NCBI GenBank assembly: GCA_964513655.1 | Contig: CAZENQ010000085.1 | Span: 1-14,044 of the forward strand | Source: G020350405 sp964513655 | GTDB taxonomy: Bacteria > Planctomycetota > Phycisphaerae > Sedimentisphaerales > Anaerobacaceae | Direction of reading: 5' to 3' | Length of the DNA: 14,044 nucleotides | Shown here: piece after piece, positions 5,856 to 13,326 of the stretch | Position numbering within the stretch: the stretch's first letter is position 1 | Layout of the letters: each line of letters begins with the position of its first letter | Translations under genes and position numbers: made by a program | The notes under the pieces: model-generated | The model's database searches: none | What the model saw: the letters and a program-made list of their open reading frames with translations, nothing else | Told to the model about the DNA's origin: nothing

Positions 5856-7538
5856 ATGGAATCGTTTGGGCATGTCAAGAGTATAGCGGCCGGCGTTTTG
5901 TTAGTTTTCGCGGCTGTGGCACTGGGGGTACCACCGAAGGTTGTCAGGATGGTTCCTGAGAACGGGGCGGAGGACGTGAATCCGAAGCTGCGGCAGATAC
6001 GCATCGTTTTCGACCAGGACATGGACCAAGGCGGGTATTCGATATGCGGGGGCGGGCCGAAGTATCCGAAGACGGTAGGCAGGCTACGATGGGTCAACAA
6101 GCGTACGATTGTGATGCGCGTGAAACTTGCAGCGAACCACGATTATGAGCTGAGCGTGAACTGTCCGAGCGCGAAGAATTTCAAGAGCGTGCGAGGTGAG
6201 GCGGTAAGGCCGTACCCTGTAAAGTTCAGGACAGGGGCATTGAAGAAGGGTGAAGCGGAGGAGGCTGAAGAAGTTTACGAGGGCCCGCCGGTTGTCGTGG
6301 AGACAGTTCCGGAAAACGATGCGCGGGACGTAGACCCGGGATTAAAAGAGATTCGAATTGTTTTCGACCGAGATATGGAAGGCGGGTATTCGATATGCGA
6401 CGGTCCGAAGGTCCCGGAGGGAGCAGGCAAACCGCGATGGATTGACAAGCGCACATTCAGTTTAAAGGTTAAACTTGCCCCACGGCGCGAATATGAGATA
6501 TACGTTAACTGCCCAAACTTCAAGAATTTCCGGAGCGTGGATGGTGAAGCAGTTGAGCCATATACAGTCCGGTTCAGGACCGGTTCAGGAAGGGCCAAGG
6601 CTGAGGGGCCGAGCGCTGCGGATAACAAGGAGGCGATTGAGGAGTTGCGTCGGGCCATCGACGAAGACTATTCTTATCGGGATTTGCGGAAGGTCAACTG
6701 GGAGGAGCTGTTTGATAAGTATGGTCCGAAGATGGAGCAAGCCAAGGACGCGCGAGAGTTTGCGGAGGCGGCTGCTGAGTTGCTGGCGCATGTGGAGGAT
6801 GCTCATATTTGGGTTAAGATTGACGATGAGACGGTTGGTGGTGTCCAGCGTGAGATAAAGCGGAATTATAATATGGAGGTCCTTAAGAATATTATTCCGG
6901 GGTGGCAGCAGCGGAGTTCGGTGGTTTATACGGGGCGATATGCAGATGGCATTGGTTACATTCATATCGGAAGCTGGGGTAGGGGGCATACGGAGGCGCT
7001 AAAGCAGGCATACGCAGCTATTTGGGAGTTTAGTGATGCGGCGGGGCTGATAATTGACGTGCGGAGCAACGGCGGCGGTGCTGAGCCACTTGCGCAGGAT
7101 TTTGCCGGGTGTTTTGTAGATGAGGCCAAGGTTTATGCGCAGCATGTTTACCGTTTGGCTGATGCGCCCGGGGGGTTCGGTCAGGTGAATAATCGGGTGC
7201 TGGAGCCGAATAAGCATCGGCCGAGGTACCGAGGGAAGGTTGCTGTGCTTATGGGTCCGGCGAACATGAGCAGCTGTGAGGCGTTTTTGTTGATGATGAA
7301 GCAAGTTCCGGGCTGTAAGCTTGTCGGTGTAAGGTCATACGGCAGTTCGGGGAATCCGAAGCCGGTTAATTTGGGAAACGGGGTGAGTGTGTTTCTGCCG
7401 TCGTGGAAGGCGATGCGGCCGGACGGGACTTGCTTCGAGGGGGAGGGTATTCAGCCGGATGTCATTGCCGAGACGAGCGAAGTGGAGCTGATAAGCCGGG
7501 ACCCTGTGCTGGAGGCGGCGTTGAAGCTGCTGCGTTAG
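5856..7538 (+). CDS. Exported S41-type protease-like protein with two Ig-like domains (560 aa)
   Basis: The ATG at 5856 follows AAAGGAG by 5 nt; the frame also runs upstream to a GTG at 5826 with no ribosome site. Residues 1-24 are a signal peptide. Two homologous blocks of about 100 residues follow (about 26-127 and 145-243), each with VPEN..DV.P.L..IRIVFD.DM, then GGYSIC and ending FRTG. These fit the bacterial Ig-like SbsA/Big_5 type. From about residue 257 comes the S41 (tail-specific protease) core: VEDAHIWV, GIGYIHIGSWG, LIIDVRSNGGG (about 399-408) and NMSSCEAF with the expected nucleophile Ser472. VGVRSYGSSGNP follows where CtpA-type enzymes have YGKG. The lysine 25 residues after the nucleophile is therefore Ser, as I recall for tricorn-like and other non-CtpA S41 members. 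It would act outside the cytoplasm; the substrate is unknown. No PDZ domain is evident. Confidence 0.85.
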   Translation: MESFGHVKSIAAGVLLVFAAVALGVPPKVVRMVPENGAEDVNPKLRQIRIVFDQDMDQGGYSICGGGPKYPKTVGRLRWVNKRTIVMRVKLAANHDYELSVNCPSAKNFKSVRGEAVRPYPVKFRTGALKKGEAEEAEEVYEGPPVVVETVPENDARDVDPGLKEIRIVFDRDMEGGYSICDGPKVPEGAGKPRWIDKRTFSLKVKLAPRREYEIYVNCPNFKNFRSVDGEAVEPYTVRFRTGSGRAKAEGPSAADNKEAIEELRRAIDEDYSYRDLRKVNWEELFDKYGPKMEQAKDAREFAEAAAELLAHVEDAHIWVKIDDETVGGVQREIKRNYNMEVLKNIIPGWQQRSSVVYTGRYADGIGYIHIGSWGRGHTEALKQAYAAIWEFSDAAGLIIDVRSNGGGAEPLAQDFAGCFVDEAKVYAQHVYRLADAPGGFGQVNNRVLEPNKHRPRYRGKVAVLMGPANMSSCEAFLLMMKQVPGCKLVGVRSYGSSGNPKPVNLGNGVSVFLPSWKAMRPDGTCFEGEGIQPDVIAETSEVELISRDPVLEAALKLLR

Positions 7539-7656
7539 CGGTAAAGTAGCGGTTGGTGATTGAACATCGTTTATCTTGACACTGCAGGGCTGCCTGGCTG
7601 GTCGCAACGACATGTGGGCCGTGGGTCGCTTAGCGGCCGGAATGGGGATTTTTGGT

Positions 7657-7685
7657 TTGACGGCAGGGGGGGTTTTGGTTATTTT
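7657..7685 (+). promoter_or_regulatory. Possible promoter for the membrane protein at 7716
   Basis: TTGACG (7657-7662, 5/6) and TATTTT (7680-7685, 4/6) are 17 nt apart. The spacer is G/T-rich (a run of seven G). GGGAG at 7705-7709 then gives the ribosome site. Confidence 0.35.
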
Positions 7686-7715
7686 TGCGGGGGTAGTTTT
7701 TAGTGGGAGTTCAAT

Positions 7716-8465
7716 ATGCCATTAGCGATAACTATAATATTTATTGTATTGGCTACGGTGGTAGGGGCTTTTGTGAGGAGACGAAAGAGGGACAAGTGTC
7801 TGAAGGACTTCGGTGGTGATTTGGTCAGCCTGGAAGAGACGGACGGCAAAGAGGTCTATGGCAAGCTGAGGGTGGAGAATACGGGGCTGGAATTTGTTTA
7901 TTCTGAGGCGTACGCAGACGAAGACGGGCACGATGAGACGAGCTATGTTCTGTATAAATTCGAGTATCCGAAGATTCAGGCGCTGATACGGTATCATGAG
8001 AAGTTAAGTGAAAGCGGCAGAAAAGAGAGAGAAAGGGAGTTGAAGCGGACGTATCATCCGACGCTGGTGAGAAGGCTAAAGAGGAGGGTGCAGAACGTCT
8101 TTAAGACGGTGAGAGACTCGGTGATGGAGGTTGTAAATATGCTGATGACGGCGGCGAAGAAGGCGACGCCGGCGGCCGGTGTTCTGACGGGTCAGGATAA
8201 GTACGTTTCGCAGATGAAGCAGGAGCTGATGGGGTCGGTGGGGACATCATACGAGCCGCTGTTAGAGAGGTATATCGGGCATAAGGTGGTGCTTGAGGTG
8301 ATTAAGGGGGATGAGATATTCGAATACTGCGGCGTGCTGAAGGAGTATACGGCGGAGTTTGTTGAAATAATGGACGTCGATTACAAGGCGGCGGAGGAGG
8401 CCGGGAGAAGGGCGGATTTGGTTGTACCTCGCAAGTACGGGGTGGTGCGGCATCTGGGGGAATGA
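7716..8465 (+). CDS. One-pass membrane protein with possible C-terminal Sm-like barrel (249 aa)
   Basis: The ATG at 7716 has GGGAG 6 nt upstream. Residues 1-20 are a membrane anchor (PLAITIIFIVLATVVGAFV) followed by RRRKRDK, which would keep the rest in the cytoplasm. Residues 33-95 look like a small beta domain (SLEETDGKEVYGKLRVENTG). Residues 96-150 are strongly basic and helical (RKERERELKRTYHPTLVRRL). Residues 184-222 read ERYIGHKVVLEVIKGDEIFE, then YCGVLKEYTAEFVEIMDVDY. This has the strand-turn pattern of an Sm/LSm-like barrel (inhibit/alter G-V-L-x-x-Y-x-x-x-F-V hallmark), so RNA or protein binding is possible. I did not recognise a named family. The last 16 or so codons are repeated at 10712-10770. 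Confidence 0.72.
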   Translation: MPLAITIIFIVLATVVGAFVRRRKRDKCLKDFGGDLVSLEETDGKEVYGKLRVENTGLEFVYSEAYADEDGHDETSYVLYKFEYPKIQALIRYHEKLSESGRKERERELKRTYHPTLVRRLKRRVQNVFKTVRDSVMEVVNMLMTAAKKATPAAGVLTGQDKYVSQMKQELMGSVGTSYEPLLERYIGHKVVLEVIKGDEIFEYCGVLKEYTAEFVEIMDVDYKAAEEAGRRADLVVPRKYGVVRHLGE

Positions 8466-8471
8466 TGTTCG
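8413..8471 (+). repeat. 59-bp direct repeat, copy 1 (3' end of the gene at 7716)
   Basis: 58 of 59 bases match copy 2 at 10712-10770; the mismatch is A8462/G10761. Copy 1 encodes the final residues DLVVPRKYGVVRHLGE, the stop codon and 6 nt beyond. The mismatch is at the third base of the last Glu codon (GAA versus GAG), so it is synonymous. Confidence 0.95.
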
Positions 8472-8516
8472 CGTCAAGTCGTGTCTTCCAAACAGCGGGT
8501 AAGGTTTAAGACCGTA

Positions 8517-10493
8517 TCAGCGCCGGTGAATTATTCTAATCGTATCCGTCCCGTAGAACTCCCGGCCGCTCGTAAGCCACCCGACGACAGTTACCTCAAC
8601 TTCACCGCCCCCGGCCGCGGCATCGCAGAAAGCTTCCCGGTCAAAACCAACCTCGAGCCTCACCGGCCCTTCGCCATCGCCAATGACCTTTATGTATTCC
8701 GATTCAACATCCATCGGCTCCGCCACCGCCGGCTCATTAACGTCGACGTCCTCGGGGAAAACCTCTTCAGGAAGGATGATATGGGCCTTGATGAACTTAC
8801 CCTTGCTCCTGCAATTTACCCTCCGCGGCGCCAAGGTCATTTCTACCTCAACCGCCGGACTGTACTCGTATGTGCCCATATCAACCACCGCTGCCCCGTC
8901 CTCGTTTCCATCGACGAGACGTGGATTGCCATCTAAGTCAGTTTCATTAGGTTCTGGCTGATAATTCGGGTCACCACTATCAATGCACGGTGAGCCTTCC
9001 AACAGGCGATAGTCACCCTCAATCCAAAAGTCGTCATTGGCATCCTGTGGCGTACTATTGGTGTCCCAAAAGCCCGGGTCAGCAAACCACGGGTCGGCAT
9101 CGATATTCCCAACACCTGGCCAACCGTCCTGCACATCACTGTACGTAGCCAGGATGGTCCCGCTCTCCATCGTAATCTGCTCAGGCGAATTGTTCCATAT
9201 AATCGCGTTAGTCATCGCAGCGTAGACGGCCTCACCCCAGATTCCACCACCGGTGCTGTCAGCAATATTTTCGCTGATGGTGCAATTGCTAATAGTCGCA
9301 TCGACGACGTCGAAGAGTATTCCTGCTCCTTTCCTTGCCTTGTTGCCGATGATTGTCGAGTTCCCAATTGTAGGTCTGCTAAACATAAAGAAGACACCGC
9401 CGCCAGAACCACGCGCTGAGTTGCCGCTAATGGCACAGTTAGTAATCAGAGCCCTTGTTGCGTCGCACCAGATACCACCGCCCGAGCCTGCCGTGTTCCC
9501 GCTAACAGTGCTGTTTGTAATTATCGGGCTGCCACTATCGCAGTAGATTCCGCCGCCGCGCCCGCTGGCGGTATTGGCACTGATTGCGCAGTCAATGATT
9601 GTCATATCTGTCATCTTAGCCCAGTCGCCGGCGTAAATTCCACCGCCCTCCCTTGCGGAATTGCCCGTGATGTCAGAGTAGATAATTGTTATGTTACTGG
9701 CCCAGCATTCGATTCCGCCGCCATACTGCTCGGCTGTATTGGATCTGATTATGCAGTTTGTGATTGTCGGGCTGCTTTTGTCACAGCAGATACCGGCCCC
9801 AGATCCAGCTGTGTTGCCGCTGATGGTGCAGTCCGCAATTGCAGGGTCGCTCTCGTAGCAGTAGATTGCGCCGCCGACGCCTGCCGAATTACCGCTTATT
9901 GTGCAACTGGCAATAGTTGGACTGCATTCCGGCCGGCAAAAGACTGCACCACCGGCAACTAAGGCCGAGTTGCCGCTGATGGTGCAGTTTGTGATTGTCG
10001 GGCTGCTTTCCTCACAGCAGATACCTGCCCCATATTCGCTGGTGTTGTCGCTGATAACACAGTTCTTGACCATTGGACTGCTTGCCGTGCACAATATTGC
10101 CCCTCCGAGCGACCGCCACCCACCTCCCACGAATTTCTCCGGCGCGTATCCGTTGATGATAGTAAATCCGTCCACTACTGAATTTGCGTCCTCGTTATTG
10201 CCAAAGCGGAATCCCCGGTGTCGCTCGGCCTCGGTGCCATTGCAGTCGATAACGCAATTCTCCGGCCCGTTCTCACTGCGAACGGTAATAGCCTTGCCAA
10301 CAAAGTCAATATCGCGGTTGCCCTCGCCGGTGTACATGCCATCGGCTACGATAACCTCATCGCCATCGACAGCGGCGTCTATCGCCTCCTGAATGGTCGG
10401 ATACTGCCCCGGCACATGCAGCTTCTTAGCCGCAGCAGTGCCGCACAAGGCCAAAATGCCTACTAATGTCAGAATTTTAGCTTTCGTATTCAT
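8517..10493 (-). CDS. Secreted right-handed parallel beta-helix protein with choice-of-anchor Q-type region (658 aa)
   Basis: The ATG at 10493 lies just after GGGCAGGAAG. Residues 1-22 are a signal peptide (cut near TAAA/KK). LHVPGQYPTIQEAIDAAVDG (25-44) is the usual cap of pectate-lyase-like helices. From about 105 to 440 there are about 12 coils of 23-30 residues, with the pattern GGGIYC...SPTITNCTISGNSA. The GGAI/GGGI and GN.A motifs recall chlamydial polymorphic outer membrane proteins. Cysteines recur at the same two coil positions. Residues 494-544 (DYRLLEGSPCIDSGDP, TDLDGNPR, VDMGTYEY) fit the choice-of-anchor Q region. Residues 545-658 form a further C-terminal domain (SKGKFIKAHI, EDVDVN, EFYGTDTIRI) that I associate with Phycisphaerae exported proteins. 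No lyase catalytic residues were identified. A surface adhesion or polysaccharide-binding role is possible. It is convergent with the gene at 7716 (51-bp gap) and sits between the 59-bp repeats. Confidence 0.9.
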   Translation of the reverse strand: MNTKAKILTLVGILALCGTAAAKKLHVPGQYPTIQEAIDAAVDGDEVIVADGMYTGEGNRDIDFVGKAITVRSENGPENCVIDCNGTEAERHRGFRFGNNEDANSVVDGFTIINGYAPEKFVGGGWRSLGGAILCTASSPMVKNCVISDNTSEYGAGICCEESSPTITNCTISGNSALVAGGAVFCRPECSPTIASCTISGNSAGVGGAIYCYESDPAIADCTISGNTAGSGAGICCDKSSPTITNCIIRSNTAEQYGGGIECWASNITIIYSDITGNSAREGGGIYAGDWAKMTDMTIIDCAISANTASGRGGGIYCDSGSPIITNSTVSGNTAGSGGGIWCDATRALITNCAISGNSARGSGGGVFFMFSRPTIGNSTIIGNKARKGAGILFDVVDATISNCTISENIADSTGGGIWGEAVYAAMTNAIIWNNSPEQITMESGTILATYSDVQDGWPGVGNIDADPWFADPGFWDTNSTPQDANDDFWIEGDYRLLEGSPCIDSGDPNYQPEPNETDLDGNPRLVDGNEDGAAVVDMGTYEYSPAVEVEMTLAPRRVNCRSKGKFIKAHIILPEEVFPEDVDVNEPAVAEPMDVESEYIKVIGDGEGPVRLEVGFDREAFCDAAAGGGEVEVTVVGWLTSGREFYGTDTIRIIHRR

Positions 10494-10793
10494 CTTCCTG
10501 CCCTTTCAAAGAAATCTATAATTACATCATCCCGGCCCGCGTTCCGCGTCCCGGCCGCTCTTTTCATATGCACAATTGTTGTTCTATATTTAAGTGTCCC
10601 TAATACAGTGATTTGTTACAGTTTTTTTATGAATTTTTGCAAATTTTATATATTTTCCCCCTTTTCCGAGTTTTTCAAGGTGATTCACAGGGTTTTTGGA
10701 AGCGGGGCTATCGGATTTGGTTGTACCTCGCAAGTACGGGGTGGTGCGGCATCTGGGGGAGTGATGTTCGTCGCTGGTGGGTGTCAGGAGGGG
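10494..10793. other. Upstream region of the beta-helix gene, then AT-rich DNA and a gene-end copy
   Basis: 10532-10560 is very GC-rich and contains cgcg-ttc-cgcg and two cccggcc copies. 10590-10680 is AT-rich with T-runs and looks like promoter or spacer DNA, but I could not pick a convincing -35/-10 pair. From 10712 the 59-bp copy 2 begins. No credible protein-coding gene lies here. Confidence 0.5.
10712..10770 (+). repeat. 59-bp direct repeat, copy 2 (orphan gene end)
   Basis: This copy keeps the frame DLVVPRKYGVVRHLGE and its TGA stop, but the DNA upstream (10680-10711) has no similarity to the rest of the gene at 7716. Copy 2 is thus an orphan 3' end, 2.3 kb from copy 1, with exactly one gene between the two. 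Confidence 0.95.
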
Positions 10794-11396
10794 TTATTTG
10801 GCTGCTGAGAGGTAATGCTGGAGGGCGGACATAATCATGTGTACTCCGATGGCGGCGATGAACATGCACATTACCTTTGAAAATACGAGGCAAAATAGTC
10901 TGCCGAGCAGTTTCTGGAGCGTCTCGATGAATCGCGTTATCAGGAAGAGGACGGAGAATACGACGGCGATTGCGAGAAGGGCGTGCAGCGGGCCGGACGT
11001 CTCAAGGGTGGTAAGGCTGGTTACCATTGCGCCCGGGCCGGCGAGCAGGGGGCAGGCGAGGGGGACACAGCCGATTTCGTAAGGGGTGGAGGTGCCGCTT
11101 ACAGCAACGGAGCGGCGGAGAGTGCCAAAGATGAGATGGTCGATGGCGATGATGAGCAGTAGTATTCCGCCGGCGATTTTCAAGTCGTGAATCTGGATGT
11201 GGAAGACTCCGGAGAGGATATGCTTTCCGGCGAAGGAAAATATTACGAGGATGCAGACGCCGACGATGATGGCGGTGTTGAAGGCCTTTCGGCTCTGGCC
11301 GGCGGGGACGTGCTGGCCGATGTCGAGCATGATGGGGATATTTCCGATAGGGTCGGTGATAGCGAACAGAGCCAGGATTGCCTCGATATAGGTCAT
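10794..11396 (-). CDS. MarC-family integral membrane protein (200 aa)
   Basis: The length and motifs fit the MarC/UPF0056 family: DPIGNIPIM (15-23) in the first membrane helix and the matching half-site PLACPLLAGPGA (112-123) at the start of the second half. About six membrane helices are seen (1-22, 41-62, 70-92, 110-130, 137-157, 170-195). The family consists of inner-membrane proteins; some members have been suggested to export amino acids, while the original multiple-antibiotic-resistance link of E. coli MarC was not upheld, so a precise substrate should not be assigned. The start is the only ATG that keeps the first helix. No Shine-Dalgarno site is visible before it, so the start is weakly supported or translation is leaderless. 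It lies 86 bp downstream of trmB on the same strand and may be co-transcribed. Confidence 0.88.
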   Translation of the reverse strand: MTYIEAILALFAITDPIGNIPIMLDIGQHVPAGQSRKAFNTAIIVGVCILVIFSFAGKHILSGVFHIQIHDLKIAGGILLLIIAIDHLIFGTLRRSVAVSGTSTPYEIGCVPLACPLLAGPGAMVTSLTTLETSGPLHALLAIAVVFSVLFLITRFIETLQKLLGRLFCLVFSKVMCMFIAAIGVHMIMSALQHYLSAAK

Positions 11397-11482
11397 GTTT
11401 GCACAGTCTTTATGATACTCTTACGATTTAATTATCGGATGATTCGCGGCAAATACTTGAGGGCAGAGGAGGGGCAGGCTTG

Positions 11483-12118
11483 CTATTCGTGGGCAGGATT
11501 TTTCTTTACGGCGAGGGTGTAGATGGGTCTATTTTCTTTGAGGTATTTTTTTTCGAAGTTTGTACCGACCCATTCGCCGGTGTCCGCGCCTGCGGTGGGG
11601 AGGAAGTCGGTTTTTTCGAGTTGGCTGGTGCAAGCGGTCAAAACCTTCTCTATTTGTTCAAAGTAGTCGGCGTGGTCGGTGGCTATTTTTATCCGGCCTG
11701 CGGGCTTTAGGCATCGGAGGAGCTGTTCGAGATTGGCGGGGTTTAGGAAGCGTCTTTTGTGGTGTCTTTTCTTCGGCCAGGGGTCCGGGAAGTAGATGTG
11801 GAAGCATTCGACGGAGGTGTCGGGGACGGATTCGGCGAGGAACTGCGCGGCATCGGTCCGGATTATTCGCACGTTTGTGAGTGCCCATCGGCCGATGCGG
11901 TCGACGGCGTAGCGGTAGTATTTTCGGGCACGTTCGATGCCGAGGAAGTTGAGGTCCGGGCGGGCTTTGGCCTGGTTCAGGAGGAAGGCAGCCTTCCCGG
12001 TTCCAATCTCGATGTGGAGGGGTGCGGTACGTCCGAAAATGTTGGCGAAGTCGATTTTTCCATCCAAATCTTCGGGCCTTAACGAGACCTCAGGATAGTC
12101 CTTCAGGATTCTTGCCAT
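11483..12118 (-). CDS. trmB: tRNA (guanine-N7-)-methyltransferase TrmB
   Basis: TrmB transfers a methyl group from S-adenosylmethionine to N7 of G46 in the tRNA variable loop. Seen here are the SAM-binding HIEIGTGKAAF (35-45), the acidic GIER (60-63), TDAAQFL (88-94), the family signature YFPDPWPKKRHHKRR (109-123), TDHADYF (147-153) and TNFEKKYL (186-193), whose Thr and Glu are part of the usual T.fE motif. The 211-residue length is normal for the family. The frame extends to an ATG at 12175, but that codon overlaps a TATAAT box and the extra 19 residues are atypical. I therefore placed the start at 12118 (MARILKDYP), although only a weak GGGA lies upstream. Confidence 0.93.
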   Translation of the reverse strand: MARILKDYPEVSLRPEDLDGKIDFANIFGRTAPLHIEIGTGKAAFLLNQAKARPDLNFLGIERARKYYRYAVDRIGRWALTNVRIIRTDAAQFLAESVPDTSVECFHIYFPDPWPKKRHHKRRFLNPANLEQLLRCLKPAGRIKIATDHADYFEQIEKVLTACTSQLEKTDFLPTAGADTGEWVGTNFEKKYLKENRPIYTLAVKKNPAHE

Positions 12119-12166
12119 TATTGTGTTTTCCCAAAAAGAGGAACACAGCAAGGTTTCGACGAATGT

Positions 12167-12172
12167 ATTATA
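12167..12172 (-). promoter_or_regulatory. Consensus -10 box upstream of trmB
   Basis: The minus strand reads ttttgTATAATacattcg, a perfect -10 hexamer. Transcription would start near 12160, giving a leader of about 42 nt to the ATG at 12118. No recognisable -35 hexamer is present at 17 nt. If used, this box rules out translation from the in-frame ATG at 12175. Confidence 0.45.
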
Positions 12173-12333
12173 CAAAAGAGGGGTGGGTTGGGGGAGTATG
12201 GATATCGGATTTTGGGTGCCGGCGGGGGCTAAAGTCGAGGTGCGGAGTAATCGATGAAAGGTTGTGAACTGATTGTGTGTCGGAGCGTAGCAATTATAGG
12301 ACCTGTTGTAAAGTTTGATGAGGGAACTGAGCC

Positions 12334-13038
12334 ATGATTTGGCAATTATTGAAAAAGCGGCGGAAACACATTGTGATTGACATCAATACGCAGAGGGATT
12401 TCTTTATTGCCGGCGGCAATGCGTGCATTGGAAATCACAGGAGGGTCCTGGCGAATGTGCGGAGGGTAATGGCGTGGGCGAGGCGCAATAACGTTCGTGT
12501 AATCTCGACATGCGAGGTCTACCCGAACGGTAACGGCGCAGTTGAGCCCGGCTACTGCATTGACGGGACGGAGGGGCAGAAGAAGATAAGCTACAGTTTA
12601 CTGAGCAATCGCGTGAGCTTTGCGGCGGATGACAACGCGGACTTTCCGCAGGACTTACTGCGGCGTTACAGGCAGGTTGTTCTGTATAAGCGGAGCACTG
12701 ACCCGTTCGCCGAGCCTCGGATAGAGCGTCTGCTCAGTGAGATCCGAGCCGAGAATTTCATATTGATTGGAGCCAGCGCTGAAGGTGCGGTTAAGGCAGC
12801 GGCGTTGGGGCTTCTTCAGCGCGGCAAGCGGGTCACTGTTGTAGCGGACGCGGTGGGTTCGCTCAACAAGCGAGAGTCAAAACTTGCGTTTCGGAAGATG
12901 AGCGCGAAGGGTGCGAAGCTGGTCGAGACGAAGAAGCTCGCCGGCGTTTCTCATCTTCGACACGTGGGTATCTGTGAATGCGAAAGCTGTCAAGGTCGGA
13001 CGCGAAAAGCGGCGGTCAAGGTAGGCTCGAAATATTAA
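12334..13038 (+). CDS. Isochorismatase-fold protein lacking the catalytic cysteine (234 aa)
   Basis: The ATG at 12334 has GAGGGA about 9 nt upstream. The chain follows the cysteine-hydrolase (isochorismatase/nicotinamidase-like) fold: IVIDINTQRDFF with Asp16 at the usual catalytic Asp, VRVISTCEVYP, the catalytic-type Lys119 in YKRSTDPFA, and the final helix region LIGASAEGAVKAAALGLLQR followed by VTVVADAVGS. In active members the helix reads like G.ETHVCV with the nucleophilic Cys; here the aligned position is Ala152. This points to a binding or structural role rather than hydrolysis of amide or vinyl-ether substrates. The C-terminus adds about 35 residues with HLRHVGICECESCQGRTRK (Cys214, Cys216, Cys219 and nearby His), possibly a metal-binding tail. 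Two plain alternatives are a diverged enzyme using another Cys or a scaffold; both remain open. Confidence 0.8.
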   Translation: MIWQLLKKRRKHIVIDINTQRDFFIAGGNACIGNHRRVLANVRRVMAWARRNNVRVISTCEVYPNGNGAVEPGYCIDGTEGQKKISYSLLSNRVSFAADDNADFPQDLLRRYRQVVLYKRSTDPFAEPRIERLLSEIRAENFILIGASAEGAVKAAALGLLQRGKRVTVVADAVGSLNKRESKLAFRKMSAKGAKLVETKKLAGVSHLRHVGICECESCQGRTRKAAVKVGSKY

Positions 13039-13326
13039 GGCATCAATACTTTCAAGGCGGGGAACCCTCAGGGAGCCTTCATGACGGTCGCATTTTGTGT
13101 TAGGCTGTTTACTATCAAGGCGATACCAGCAATCGTTAAATATCCTTGGGGAGAGAGCTTTATGCGATTAAAGTGCGAAACTTTCTTGACAAGCCCATAG
13201 ATGAGAGTTTCTACTATGGCGGTTAGTAACGAGATAATTATTGAAAAAGGCCTGGATATAAGGTATAATTCAGCCGATTTTGAGTAAGAGCTATCATAAT
13301 ATTATATTTTTGAGAGGTTTATAGCG
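13039..13326. other. Gap between the isochorismatase-fold gene and the PIN gene
   Basis: A weak hairpin (aaggc/gcctt, 13054-13079) follows the upstream gene with no T-run. The main signal is the promoter at 13241-13269. On the minus strand 13068-13301 is an open frame of 78 codons with two hydrophobic stretches (PFSIIISLLTAIVETLIYGL; GYLTIAGIALIVNSL). It has no ATG, GTG or TTG near its start, so I do not call it a gene; it could be a remnant. Confidence 0.5.
13241..13269 (+). promoter_or_regulatory. Near-consensus sigma-70-type promoter for the PIN-domain gene
   Basis: TTGAAA (13241-13246, 5/6) and TATAAT (13264-13269, 6/6) are exactly 17 nt apart. The expected start is near 13276, leaving about 50 nt before the ATG at 13327. 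This is the strongest promoter seen in the window. Confidence 0.7.

Noticed and set aside
8413..10770. Insertion sequence bounded by the 59-bp repeats
   Set aside because: No transposase or terminal inverted repeats were found inside, and 59 bp is far longer than usual target duplications. It is reported as an unexplained duplication instead.
11187..12082. Several plus-strand frames of 75-110 codons opposite marC and trmB
   Set aside because: Both minus-strand genes are recognised families with conserved motifs over their full length; the plus-strand frames are shadows.
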